Source: Rhizobium cauense | Lineage (GTDB): Bacteria > Pseudomonadota > Alphaproteobacteria > Rhizobiales > Rhizobiaceae | Direction: 5' to 3' | Assembly (NCBI RefSeq): GCF_019511525.1 | Contig: NZ_JAEUAT010000002.1 | Span: 521,133-585,132 of the forward strand | DNA: 64,000 nucleotides | Shown here: piece after piece, positions 35,403 through 44,522 of the stretch | Position numbering within the stretch: position 1 is the stretch's first letter | Layout of the letters: the number at the start of each line of letters is the position of its first letter | Program-made: the position numbers and the translations under genes | Notes under the pieces: model-generated | Database searches by the model: none | Seen by the model: only the letters and a program-made list of their open reading frames with translations | What the model was told of the DNA's origin: nothing

Positions 35403-36056
35403 TTGACGACACGGCTGGTCGAGAAGGAAGGGTTTGCGGCGCTCGTCTTGAGGCTGCGAGCCGAAGGCGTGTCTGATCTGGATCTGCTGACTGCGGTCGA
35501 GCAGACCCCGCGCTCTCTATTCGTGCCGGCGCAGTTTGCCGAGCAAGCCTATTCGAGCCGGACGATACCGATCGAATGCGGATCGTTTGTCGAGGGCGTC
35601 GATCTTGCAGTCAGGGTCCTTCACCATCTGAAGATCAAACCGGGTCAGCGGGTGCTTGAAGTTGGTACGGGTAGCGGCTTCATGTCAGCCGTGATGGCCC
35701 GTATGGCTGAGCGCGTGTTGACGATCGACCGCTACAAGACACTCACCACCAACGCGCAGCGTCGCATCGAATCCCTCGGCCTCCGGAACGTGATTATCCG
35801 CCAGGCCGATGGCAGCGCCGGCCTGCAGGGTGAGGGAACCTTCGACCGCATTCTCGTCACCGCCGCCTTCAATTCGATGCCACGGTTCTACACCGATCAG
35901 CTCGTCTCCGGCGGCTCGATGATCGCGCCTCTGATGGTCTCGGAGAATGAGTGTCGGCTTGTGCGGCTGACGAAAACGGGTAGTCGCTTCGAGCGCGAGG
36001 AGTTGTTCGATACGCCTTACCTGCCGATCGTGCCGCGCGTTGCGTCGCAACTTTAA
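35403..36056 (+). CDS. pcm: Protein-L-isoaspartate O-methyltransferase
   Basis: The 217-residue enzyme repairs isoaspartyl residues using SAM; motif I is QRVLEVGTGSGFMSAV. The TTG at 35403 begins MTTRLVEKEGFAALV as in rhizobial relatives. The block usually read as IGCGQTIS is here IECGSFVEG, a divergence seen in this lineage that may reduce or change activity. It is the last gene of serS-surE-pcm and lies close to the LysM lipoprotein gene. Confidence 0.9.
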   Translation: MTTRLVEKEGFAALVLRLRAEGVSDLDLLTAVEQTPRSLFVPAQFAEQAYSSRTIPIECGSFVEGVDLAVRVLHHLKIKPGQRVLEVGTGSGFMSAVMARMAERVLTIDRYKTLTTNAQRRIESLGLRNVIIRQADGSAGLQGEGTFDRILVTAAFNSMPRFYTDQLVSGGSMIAPLMVSENECRLVRLTKTGSRFEREELFDTPYLPIVPRVASQL

Positions 36057-36193
36057 GGCGATCCGCCATCACCGGTTGCTATGGTTAGCAATCTCTCAAA
36101 AAAATCTCTCGAATTTCGGTACCTTAACCGGGTGGTAATACTAACGCGCTTTAATAAACCCACGAATGGTTGCGTTAATCAGTGGGTCGAGTC

Positions 36194-37762
36194 ATGCGTT
36201 TCAGTCTTTCGACAAGGGTGGGCAAGTCTGCCGGTAATGTCCTGATAGCGGCTTTGCTGGCCAGCGCCGCAACAGGCTGCAGTTCAGATGTAACACGTTT
36301 TGGTGGTCTTTTCTCGTCCGCCGGTCAGGACCAGATGACGACCAACTCTATTCCGCGCAGGAGCATGAGTGGTCTGCAGGCAGATCCGGTCCCGCAAGGG
36401 GATGTGGCGCAGGGTGGGTACGCGGCAAGCAACCAGGCCATCAATCAACCGTATCCAGTCCAGCCCGCTTATGGTGCTTCCAGCGCCCGCATGGCTTCGG
36501 CACCGGTCTCCGTTCAGCGCTCCGAACTCGCCGCCCCCTCTGCAACGGCGCCGATAGCGCCGTCTAGTGAGAAGCAGGTCGCGCTTGCTCAGCCATTCCC
36601 TGCAGCTTCAGCACCGAAGAAGCCCGAACACATTCTCGTTCCGCCCAAGACGGCAACTGACTCGATCGTGACAGGCACGACTCCGAAGGTCTCCGGCTGG
36701 TCGGGAACCAATGCGCCGTCGGTAACCCTCCGTCCGGGCGAGAGCGTTTCGACGCTCGCCAAGCGTTACGGTGTCCCGGAAAAGGAAATCCTTCGCGTCA
36801 ACGGCTTCAAGACGGCAGCCGCCGCCAAGCCTGGCCAGATCATCCTGATTCCGACCCTCAACGGTGGCAATGCCGCCAAAGCATCGGCTCAGGCGACCGA
36901 TCTGTCCAAGGGCGGGCAGCTGCCCCAGCCGAACAAGCAGCAGGAGCAGAATGTAGCCGTCGTTCCGGGTGCAAATTCGGCCCGAGACAAGTCGGTTGCG
37001 AATGCCGATCCGGCAGGCAAGGTGCCGGCTGGTGCGGGCAAGGGACCGAAGGGTTCTGGCGGCACATACGTTGTCAAGCCGGGTGACTCGCTCGCCAAGA
37101 TCGCCAAGGCGACCGGCACCAGCATCGACGACTTGAAGGCCGCGAACAACCTTTCCGCAGGCTCGATCCGTATCGGCCAGGAGCTCAATCTTCCGGGCGT
37201 TTCGCAGGATGGAATGAAAACGGCCTCAATTCCGGCGAAGGCGGAACCGAAAGCTGTCGCCCAGCCTGCTGCCGCAACGACGACCGCTGCCGCGCAGCCA
37301 GCGTCTTACAAGGCGCCGGTCGCGACCGAGACTGTGGATGAGGCCGCCAAGAAGGAAGTCGCATCGGCAGCGCCTGAGGCTACAGGTATCGATAAGTACC
37401 GCTGGCCGGTTCGTGGTGCCGTCATCGCCGCCTATGGCGCCAACGTCAACGGAAGTCGCAACGACGGCATCGACATTTCCGTCCCGCAGGGTACTCCGAT
37501 CAAGGCCGCGGAAAACGGCGTCGTTATCTATGCTGGAAATGGTCTGAAGGAACTCGGCAACACGGTTCTCGTCCGCCACGACGACGGTACCGTCACCGTC
37601 TACGGCAATGCCGATACCTTGAGCGTAACCCGCGGCCAGAAGATCCAGCGCGGTCAGACCGTTGCCGTGTCCGGCATGAGCGGCAACGTCAAGCAGCCGC
37701 AGGTCCACTTCGAAGTCCGCAAGGATGCGACCCCGGTTAACCCGATTACATTCCTCGAATAG
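36194..37762 (+). CDS. LysM and degenerate LytM lipoprotein (NlpD-like)
   Basis: The 522-residue protein has a lipoprotein signal (LLASAATGC, lipidated Cys near residue 29), a disordered Gln/Ala/Pro region, and two LysM domains (SVTLRPGESVSTLAKRYGV and TYVVKPGDSLAKIAKATG). A C-terminal M23/LytM domain follows. Two zinc ligands appear lost: the usual HxGID reads NDGID, and HxH near the end reads QVH. This fits NlpD/EnvC/DipM-type activators of amidases rather than an active peptidase. The ATG at 36194 is preferred to a GTG at 36182. The strong terminator downstream serves both this gene and the converging ATPase. Confidence 0.88.
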   Translation: MRFSLSTRVGKSAGNVLIAALLASAATGCSSDVTRFGGLFSSAGQDQMTTNSIPRRSMSGLQADPVPQGDVAQGGYAASNQAINQPYPVQPAYGASSARMASAPVSVQRSELAAPSATAPIAPSSEKQVALAQPFPAASAPKKPEHILVPPKTATDSIVTGTTPKVSGWSGTNAPSVTLRPGESVSTLAKRYGVPEKEILRVNGFKTAAAAKPGQIILIPTLNGGNAAKASAQATDLSKGGQLPQPNKQQEQNVAVVPGANSARDKSVANADPAGKVPAGAGKGPKGSGGTYVVKPGDSLAKIAKATGTSIDDLKAANNLSAGSIRIGQELNLPGVSQDGMKTASIPAKAEPKAVAQPAAATTTAAAQPASYKAPVATETVDEAAKKEVASAAPEATGIDKYRWPVRGAVIAAYGANVNGSRNDGIDISVPQGTPIKAAENGVVIYAGNGLKELGNTVLVRHDDGTVTVYGNADTLSVTRGQKIQRGQTVAVSGMSGNVKQPQVHFEVRKDATPVNPITFLE

Positions 37763-37784
37763 GTATTGCGTCCGAGGATTGCTC

Positions 37785-37812
37785 AAAAGCCCGGCCGAAA
37801 AGCCGGGCTTTT
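37785..37812. terminator. Bidirectional terminator
   Basis: AAAAGCCCGGC pairs with GCCGGGCTTTT around six bases, giving T runs on both strands between two converging genes. Confidence 0.85.
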
Positions 37813-37816
37813 GTCA

Positions 37817-38689
37817 TTAGGCGCGATCGAGCGCGATCCGCATTCTGCCGGCGAGATCCTGGATGTACTGCCAGGCAACGCGGCCAGAGCGCGCGCCGCG
37901 TGTCGTAGCCCATTCCAGCGCTTCCGAATGCATCTTCTGGCGATCGATGGGCAGCTTGAAGTGGTCCGCATAGCCGTCGATCATCGCCAGATAGTCATCC
38001 TGACTGCACTTATGGAAACCGAGCCAAAGACCAAACCGATCCGACAGCGAAACCTTTTCCTCCACCGCCTCGGAAGGGTTGATCGCGGTTGATTGCTCGT
38101 TCTCCATCATGTGACGGGGAAGGAGGTGGCGTCGGTTCGAGGTGGCATAAAAGAGGACGTTATCCGGTCGGCCCTCGACGCCGCCATCAAGCGCTGCCTT
38201 CAGCGATTTGTAAGCTGTGTCGTCGTGATCAAAGGAAAGGTCATCGCAGAAGACGATGACGCGATGCGGCGTATCCTTCAGCAGATCAAGGAGTGTTGGA
38301 AGGCTCGCAATGTCTTCGCGATGCACTTCGACTAGTTTCAACGATACGGCGCTCTCACGCCTGACATCCTCATGGACAGCCTTCACCAGCGAGGACTTGC
38401 CCATGCCCCGCGCGCCCCAGAGGAGAACGTTGTTCGCTGGAAAGCCTTCGGCGAAGCGCACCGTGTTTTCGTGCAGGATATCGCGCACATGGTCTACACC
38501 ACGGATCAGCTTCAGGGCGACCCGGTTCGGTCGTGCAACGGGCTGGAGGTGCTGGCGGGCAGGGGACCAGACGAAGCAGTCAGCCGCGTCCCAATCGTTG
38601 ATTGCTGGTGCCGGTCCGGCGAGCCGGTCGATCGCGTCCGTCAGCCGGCGCAGCTCCGTCAGAATGGCGTTGTTGAAGTCTTCGGCCAT
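37817..38689 (-). CDS. DUF815 AAA-type ATPase
   Basis: The 290-residue protein has a Walker A motif WGARGMGKSSLVKAV near residue 90 and a Walker B motif VIVFCDDLSFD near residue 150, with a sensor region (YATSNRRHLLPRHM). This is the DUF815 family of P-loop ATPases, whose physiological role is unknown. The ATG at 38689 follows AAGG; the longer reading to 38752 lacks a ribosome binding site. It runs opposite to yajC and secDF, and a place beside yajC is common in Rhizobiales. Confidence 0.9.
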   Translation of the reverse strand: MAEDFNNAILTELRRLTDAIDRLAGPAPAINDWDAADCFVWSPARQHLQPVARPNRVALKLIRGVDHVRDILHENTVRFAEGFPANNVLLWGARGMGKSSLVKAVHEDVRRESAVSLKLVEVHREDIASLPTLLDLLKDTPHRVIVFCDDLSFDHDDTAYKSLKAALDGGVEGRPDNVLFYATSNRRHLLPRHMMENEQSTAINPSEAVEEKVSLSDRFGLWLGFHKCSQDDYLAMIDGYADHFKLPIDRQKMHSEALEWATTRGARSGRVAWQYIQDLAGRMRIALDRA

Positions 38690-38900
38690 TGCCTTTCCTC
38701 CTAATTCCTCGTCGCAACCTGCGAGCTGTATCTCTTGCATGCCGCCTAGCATGGCCTTTTGCGGGCGGAAAGGTTATGAGGCAGTGGAATCGGTACGGTT
38801 TCCGGCTGTTTCTGTTGCATTCGCAAAGACCATAATTATAGTCCGGCCACCCGAGAAAAGGCGGAATTCCCGCCCCCGGAAATGTTTTGAGGAGTTTAGC

Positions 38901-39248
38901 ATGTTCACCACCCCGGCATTTGCCCAGGCTGCCACCGATACCGCGGCGTCGCCGTTCGGCTCTGGCCTTGAAATGATCATCCTGTTCGTGCCGCTGATGG
39001 TCGTCTGGTACTTCCTGTTGATCCGCCCGCAGCGTGCGCAGGCCAAGAAGCGCGAAGAAACGCTGAAGGCGATCCGCCGCGGCGATCAGGTTGTTACGGG
39101 TGGCGGCCTTGTCGGCAAGGTCACCAAGGTTGTTGACGACAAGGAACTCGAAGTGGAGATTGCAGACGGCGTTCGCGTTCGTATCGTCCGCACCGGCATT
39201 TCGGAAGTGCGCGTCAAGGGCGAGCCAGTAAAGGCAGACGCAGCATAA
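38901..39248 (+). CDS. yajC: Preprotein translocase subunit YajC
   Basis: The 115-residue protein has an N-terminal membrane helix (EMIILFVPLMVVWYFLLIRP) with the QRAQAKKREE linker and a conserved GDQVVTGGGLVGKV domain. YajC associates with SecDF in the inner membrane. GAGGAG precedes the ATG. The frame can be extended far upstream, but that portion overlaps the ATPase on the other strand and is spurious. secDF follows 49 bases later. Confidence 0.96.
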   Translation: MFTTPAFAQAATDTAASPFGSGLEMIILFVPLMVVWYFLLIRPQRAQAKKREETLKAIRRGDQVVTGGGLVGKVTKVVDDKELEVEIADGVRVRIVRTGISEVRVKGEPVKADAA

Positions 39249-39297
39249 CATTGCAACATGAACCGGATTGGACCGGGTCGGAAACAGTCGAGAGAAA

Positions 39298-41859
39298 ATG
39301 CATCGTTTTTCCCGCGTGAAGTCCGTTCTGATCTGGTGTTTGGTGCTGGTGGCCGTGGTAATCGCGGCCCCAAATCTATTGTCTGAGGCGCAGCGTTCGA
39401 AGCTGCCTGCATGGCTGGCCGACAGCCGCGTTGTCCTCGGTCCTGACGTGCAGGGCGGTTCCCATCTGCTTCTCCAGATTGAACGTGCAGATATCGTGAA
39501 GGACCGGCTCGAACGCACGGTCGCCGGTGTTCGCGGCAGGTTGCGCGAAGCCAATATTCGCTACACGGGTCTGACGGGCACCGACCAGGATATCACCGTC
39601 AAGATTACCGATGCTGGCCAGGTGGATGCTGCGGTCAATGCCTTGAGTGCATTGACGGCGACAACGAAGGGCGGTTGGTTCGGCGGTTCGGTCCAGAATG
39701 TATCCCTGCAGAAGGGAGCGGATGGGCAGCTCAGCCTGCGAATTTCAAACGACAGCATCGATGAAGGCATCGCCGCCGCCCAGATGCAATCCTTGCCGGC
39801 TGTCGAGCGCCGTATCGCCGGCCTTGGGATAGCGGATTTTTCCGTTCGCGCCGATAGCGATGACCGTATCGACGTCAAGACGCTCGGTTCCGTCGACGCT
39901 GAGAGGCTGAAGAATATTCTGAGCGAGCCTGCTCAGCTGTCGGTTCGGATGATTGATGAAAGCATGTCCGGGCAGCAGGCCCTGGCGGGTCGCTGGCCGG
40001 CGACGTCCGAAGTGCTCTACTCACTGGACGATCCGCCTGTTCCGTATCTGGTCGATCGCACTGATTTCGTCACAGGCAAGAACCTTGTCGATGTTCAGGC
40101 CGTCGCCGATGGGCAAGGGGACGCTGTTGCGATCACCTATAAGCTTGATGCCGAAGGCGCCGAAAGCCTCGCGCAGAAGACGCGCCAGAACATCGGTCGG
40201 CACCTTGCCATCCTGTTTGACGATCAGGTCATGGCGGCGCCGCTGATCAACGCGCCGATCCTCGATGGCACCGGAACGGTGCCGGTCAGCTTCAGCGCCG
40301 ACGGCGCCAACGACCTTGCGTTGATGCTGCGCAGCGGTGCGCTGCCGGCGACATTGACGACCGTCGAGGAGCGCACTGTCAGCCCGGCGCTCGGTGCGGA
40401 ATCGAAGCGTGCCGGTGTGATCGCGGGCTTCGTTGCCGTAATCCTTGTCACCGGCTTGATGTTTGCCTTCTATCGCAAGCTGGGCATTATTGCCGGCATT
40501 TCGCTTGTCCTGAATCTCCTCCTGATTCTTGCCGTGCTGAGCGTGATTGGCGCGACACTCACTCTGCCGGGTCTCGCCGGCATCGTTCTGATCATCGGCA
40601 TGGCAGTCGACGCCAACGTGCTCGTCTACGAGCGAATTCGTGAGGAGGCGAAAGCCGGCCAATCCTTCGCTGATGCGATCGACAAAGGCTTCTCTCGTGC
40701 TTTCGTGACGATCCTCGACGCGAACGTCACAATCGTCATCGCTGCCATCATTCTCTATTATCTCGGCAGTGATGCGGTTCGCGGTTTTGCCGTGACGCTT
40801 GTTGCGGGCATCCTGACGACCGTTTTCACGACCTTCACGCTGACTCGCTGGATTGTCGTCACCTGGCTCCATCGAAAGCATCCGCGGCATCTGCCCAGGG
40901 ATGTTCACACGGGTATTTTCGATCACGCAAACATCCGTTTCATGGGCATCCGGCGCTACACCTTCACCGTGTCGGCCGCCCTCTCGATCCTGGCGATGGC
41001 CGGTTTTGCGACGTTCGGTGCGAACCTTGGCGTCGATTTCGCCGGCGGTTCGGTCGTGGAGGTCAAAGCGAAGCAGGGGACTGCGGATCCCGATGATATC
41101 CGTGCGCGTTTAAGCGACTTGAACATGGGAGATATCGCGGCTCGTCGCCTCGCCGACCCATCGACTGCATTGGTCCGCATTCAGGCGCAAGGCGGCGGCG
41201 AGAACGCCGAACAATCGGCGATGACCCTGCTGCGCCAGGAACTCGGGGACGACTACGACGTTCGGAGTGCGCAGGTTGTCGGCCCTGCCGTGTCCGGTGA
41301 ACTGACCAGGGCTGCGACACTGGGCATACTTGGTTCGCTCGCTGTCATATTGCTTTACATCTGGCTGCGTTTCGAGTGGCAGTTCGCAATCGGCGCGATC
41401 ATCGCAACATTGCACGATATAATCCTGACGCTCGGCCTTTTCGTGCTGACAGGCATGGAATTCAATCTGATGAGCGTTGCGGCGATCCTGACCGTCATCG
41501 GGTATTCGCTCAATGACACGGTCGTGGTTTACGACCGTATGCGTGAAAATCTCAGGCGTTACCCGAAAATGCCCCTGCCGATCCTGATCGACGCGTCGAT
41601 CAATCAGACGCTGTCGCGCACTGTTCTGACCGCTGCGACGACGTTGCTGGCATTGGCGGCGCTGTGCCTTTTCGGCGGCGAGGCGATTCGCCCGTTCGCC
41701 TTCGTGATGTTGTTCGGCGTTGCAGTCGGCACGTTTTCCTCCATCTACATAGCTGCGCCCGTGCTCATAGCGTTCAAGCTTCGCCCGGACGCGCTCGACG
41801 ACGACCAAAACAAGAAAGTGGCTGAGCCGGGCACAAGCCCTGGCAATCCCGCAGTGTGA
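39298..41859 (+). CDS. secDF: SecD-SecF fusion, protein export membrane protein
   Basis: The 853-residue protein joins SecD (about residues 1-510) and SecF (about 530-830) in one chain, as in other Rhizobiales. SecD shows DVQGGSHLLLQI and the LGPDV start, SecF shows NLGVDFAGGSVVEV and a second set of six helices. It uses the proton gradient to pull proteins through SecYEG from the periplasmic side. The ATG at 39298 is taken because it begins the helix directly. The Mth938-type gene follows after four bases. Confidence 0.97.
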   Translation: MHRFSRVKSVLIWCLVLVAVVIAAPNLLSEAQRSKLPAWLADSRVVLGPDVQGGSHLLLQIERADIVKDRLERTVAGVRGRLREANIRYTGLTGTDQDITVKITDAGQVDAAVNALSALTATTKGGWFGGSVQNVSLQKGADGQLSLRISNDSIDEGIAAAQMQSLPAVERRIAGLGIADFSVRADSDDRIDVKTLGSVDAERLKNILSEPAQLSVRMIDESMSGQQALAGRWPATSEVLYSLDDPPVPYLVDRTDFVTGKNLVDVQAVADGQGDAVAITYKLDAEGAESLAQKTRQNIGRHLAILFDDQVMAAPLINAPILDGTGTVPVSFSADGANDLALMLRSGALPATLTTVEERTVSPALGAESKRAGVIAGFVAVILVTGLMFAFYRKLGIIAGISLVLNLLLILAVLSVIGATLTLPGLAGIVLIIGMAVDANVLVYERIREEAKAGQSFADAIDKGFSRAFVTILDANVTIVIAAIILYYLGSDAVRGFAVTLVAGILTTVFTTFTLTRWIVVTWLHRKHPRHLPRDVHTGIFDHANIRFMGIRRYTFTVSAALSILAMAGFATFGANLGVDFAGGSVVEVKAKQGTADPDDIRARLSDLNMGDIAARRLADPSTALVRIQAQGGGENAEQSAMTLLRQELGDDYDVRSAQVVGPAVSGELTRAATLGILGSLAVILLYIWLRFEWQFAIGAIIATLHDIILTLGLFVLTGMEFNLMSVAAILTVIGYSLNDTVVVYDRMRENLRRYPKMPLPILIDASINQTLSRTVLTAATTLLALAALCLFGGEAIRPFAFVMLFGVAVGTFSSIYIAAPVLIAFKLRPDALDDDQNKKVAEPGTSPGNPAV

Positions 41860-41863
41860 GAAT

Positions 41864-42250
41864 ATGGCAAGAGGCATAGAAATCCGCGAGGCGCATTTCC
41901 CGGGACGCGCGCCCATCGACACTTATGGCAACGGGGGCTTCCGCTTCGCCGACATGTCCCATCGGGGCTCTATTCTTTGCCTGCCGTCTGGCATCTACGG
42001 CTGGGACATGGATATGTCGCAGCCGCTTTCCATCGCGAATTTTCGCAAGGTGCTCGATGAGGCAGCCGAGATCGAGGTCCTGCTGATCGGGACCGGCACC
42101 GATATGCGCCCGATCCCGCCCGATCTGAAGGCGGTTTTGAAGGCCGCGGGCATTTCATCGGATCCCATGAATACCGGCGCAGCAGTCCGCACCTTCAATA
42201 TCATGCTCATGGAATCCCGCGCCGTTGCTGCGGCGCTGATTGCGGTCTGA
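41864..42250 (+). CDS. Mth938-like domain protein
   Basis: The 128-residue protein belongs to the Mth938/NDUFAF3 family. It has the YGNGGFRFADMSHRGSILCL and LLIGTGTDMRPIPPDL blocks, and ends in LMESRAVAAALIAV. The mitochondrial relative NDUFAF3 assists complex I assembly. Here it lies between secDF and a squalene synthase-like gene related to another assembly factor, NDUFAF6, which supports a shared assembly role as inference. Confidence 0.9.
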   Translation: MARGIEIREAHFPGRAPIDTYGNGGFRFADMSHRGSILCLPSGIYGWDMDMSQPLSIANFRKVLDEAAEIEVLLIGTGTDMRPIPPDLKAVLKAAGISSDPMNTGAAVRTFNIMLMESRAVAAALIAV

Positions 42251-42252
42251 CA

Positions 42253-43104
42253 ATGACCGATCAGTCCTTGACGAACCAGGATATTTGCCTGGCGACGCTG
42301 CGCGACAATGACCGCGATCGTTACCTTGCCTGCCTGCTGTCGCCGGCCGAGAAACGCGATGCCTTGGCGGCTCTCTACGCGTTCAATGCCGAGCTGGCAC
42401 GGATTCGCGACCTGGTGCATGAGCCGCTTCCGGGAGAAGTGCGCATGCAATACTGGCGTGACCTGCTGGAGGGGAACGCACATGGTTCGACCCAGGCAAA
42501 TCCGATTGCCTCGGCCTTGCTCTCAGCGATTGAAGCCTACCGATTGCCGCGACAGACCCTCGTAAATATGATCGACGCTCGCATCTTCGATCTCTACGAT
42601 GATCCGATGGAGACACGGGTCTCGCTCGAGGGCTATGCTGGCGAGACGGCGTCCGCACTCGTTCAACTGGCTAGCCTGGTGCTTGGACCCGAGGAAGCCG
42701 GGCGATCCGCCGAGGCGGCCGGTCATGCAGGCGTGGGGCAAGCGATAGCGGGCCTGCTGCTTCTGATGCCGCTTCATCGCCATCGCGGCCAGCTCTACAT
42801 TCCTCTCGAAATCCTGTCCGCAACGGGACTGGATCGCGATGCGTTCCTTGCTGGCGAGGACAAGCAGCGTATCTCGGCAGCGATCGAAGCCTTTGCCGGA
42901 CTGGGGCGTGATCATCTGGCGAAGGCGAGACGTGTAGCGATATCGCCGACGGTATTTCCAGCCTTTCTGCCCATCGCTTTGGCCGAGCCCGTTCTCATCA
43001 GCGCCCAGAGGGCAGGCGCCGGATTGTTTGAGCGTCAGTTGCAGCGGTCGCAGTTGCGACGGCAAGCAGACATGCTGCTCGCGTTGATACGCAAGAAAAT
43101 CTGA
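42253..43104 (+). CDS. Squalene/phytoene synthase-like protein (NDUFAF6-like)
   Basis: The 283-residue protein has the all-helical squalene/phytoene synthase fold (RDRYLACLLSPAEKRDALAA, ALYAFNAELARIRDLV), but the first Asp-rich catalytic motif is IRDLVHE instead of DDxxD. An enzyme making prenyl products is therefore unlikely. This pattern is typical of the NDUFAF6 family, factors for respiratory complex I. It follows the Mth938 gene (NDUFAF3 family) after two bases; the pair are probably co-transcribed and act together. Confidence 0.82.
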   Translation: MTDQSLTNQDICLATLRDNDRDRYLACLLSPAEKRDALAALYAFNAELARIRDLVHEPLPGEVRMQYWRDLLEGNAHGSTQANPIASALLSAIEAYRLPRQTLVNMIDARIFDLYDDPMETRVSLEGYAGETASALVQLASLVLGPEEAGRSAEAAGHAGVGQAIAGLLLLMPLHRHRGQLYIPLEILSATGLDRDAFLAGEDKQRISAAIEAFAGLGRDHLAKARRVAISPTVFPAFLPIALAEPVLISAQRAGAGLFERQLQRSQLRRQADMLLALIRKKI

Positions 43105-43172
43105 TCTTGTTTAAACTCGCGCAAGGCTGGTGCGCTATAAATGCGCCGTTGCAGCTTTGATTGGAGAGCGAT

Positions 43173-43640
43173 GTGAGCATTCTCGTCTGGTGCGTTATTT
43201 TCGCGATCGTCATTTTCATCGCCTTCGTTTCGACGCGCATGGCCGCCCAGGACAAGGAGGATGGGCTCCACGATACCGGGCTTGCAATCATTGAGTTCAA
43301 CCGGGCCTTCCCCAATGAGGCGATCCGCCAATTGCAGGCAACGGCCAACGGACAGGCGGTCTTCGTGCGCTTGCATGACAACAAGGCGGGTTTCATGCGC
43401 AACATGCAGCGGCATTACTCTTGCCATGTCATCGAGCCGGGCAGGGTGCGTGTCTTGAGTTCCGAGACAGGTAGGGGCATCAACATCCAGTTCCTTGATG
43501 CTCCGCATCAGAGCGGCACGTTCGAATTCGCGTCTGCCAAGGAGGCATCTGAGGTCTCCCTGTGGCTGCTCGGCAACTATGTCGCCGCGCCCGACAAGGT
43601 ACTTCCGCCGCAAAGCTCGACGGTGGCAAACGGTCAATAG
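43173..43640 (+). CDS. Conserved single-helix membrane protein, unknown
   Basis: The 155-residue protein has one N-terminal helix (SILVWCVIFAIVIFIAFV) and a soluble part with GLAIIEFNRAFPNEAIRQLQ and FVRLHDNKAGFMRNMQRHYS. I do not recognise a family. The GTG at 43173 has GGAG upstream with six bases of spacing. It follows the squalene synthase-like gene closely. Confidence 0.82.
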   Translation: MSILVWCVIFAIVIFIAFVSTRMAAQDKEDGLHDTGLAIIEFNRAFPNEAIRQLQATANGQAVFVRLHDNKAGFMRNMQRHYSCHVIEPGRVRVLSSETGRGINIQFLDAPHQSGTFEFASAKEASEVSLWLLGNYVAAPDKVLPPQSSTVANGQ

Positions 43641-43832
43641 CCTCGTCACACGTCAGTATTTCGTCTCCGTTGTTGGCACCCGGCAGCGATCGTCGCCGAC
43701 GGTCGCCTTCGGGGTCGCCGCGCATTCTGCGTGAGTGGTTTTGCCGTTGCCTGCCGATGGAAATAGGAGCAAGATTTGCGCTCATCCGGTGAATGTTTGA
43801 GTTTTTAATCACAAACGCGATGGAGGTGCGTG

Positions 43833-44492
43833 ATGCTTGCAATCAATGATACCGCTCCGGATTTCGAAGCTCAGACGACCGAAGGCAAGATCAGTTTTCA
43901 TCAATGGATCGGCAATTCCTGGGCGGTGCTGTTTTCGCACCCCAAGGACTTTACGCCGGTTTGCACGACCGAACTCGGCTATATGGCGCGGATCAAACCT
44001 GAATTCGACAAGCGCGGCGTGAAGATAATCGGTCTTTCGGTAGACCCGCTTGACCGCCATGCCGGCTGGATGAAGGACATCGAGGAGACACAGGGCTATC
44101 GCCCCAACTACCCGATGATCGCGGACGTCGACTATGCCGTATCGAAGCGTTACAACATGCTGCCAGCGCTTGTGTCGGGCGATCCCACGGAGCGTACACC
44201 GGCCGACAACCAGACCGTCCGGAATATTTTCGTCATCGGTCCTGACAAGAAAATCAAGCTGGTTATGGTGTATCCGATGACCACCGGCCGCAACTTCGAC
44301 GAAGTGCTGCGGGTGATCGATTCACTGCAACTGACTGCAAAGCACAAGGTCGCCACGCCCGTGAACTGGAAGAACGGTGAGGACGTCTTCATCGCCGGCT
44401 CGGTCTCGGACGACGACGCAAAGAAGCAATACCCACAAGGCTGGCGGGCACCGAAGCCCTATATCAGGATCGTGCCGCAGCCGCATGGATAG
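43833..44492 (+). CDS. 1-Cys peroxiredoxin (Prx6-like)
   Basis: The 219-residue protein reduces peroxides in the cytosol through one catalytic cysteine in HPKDFTPVCTTELGYM near residue 47. The long C-terminal extension ending in PQGWRAPKPYIRIVPQPHG is typical of Prx6-type enzymes, and the resolving Cys of two-Cys enzymes is absent. GGAGG precedes the ATG at 43833, one codon after a GTG. The persulfide dioxygenase-rhodanese gene follows, suggesting a thiol or sulfur stress theme. Confidence 0.94.
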   Translation: MLAINDTAPDFEAQTTEGKISFHQWIGNSWAVLFSHPKDFTPVCTTELGYMARIKPEFDKRGVKIIGLSVDPLDRHAGWMKDIEETQGYRPNYPMIADVDYAVSKRYNMLPALVSGDPTERTPADNQTVRNIFVIGPDKKIKLVMVYPMTTGRNFDEVLRVIDSLQLTAKHKVATPVNWKNGEDVFIAGSVSDDDAKKQYPQGWRAPKPYIRIVPQPHG

Positions 44493-44522
44493 TCTGAACT
44501 ATGGCGCCCGAAGGAGGCGTGG

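Noticed and set aside
36182..36194. GTG at 36182 as start of the LysM lipoprotein
   Set aside because: The ATG at 36194 gives a normal lipoprotein signal and the extra residues add nothing recognisable.
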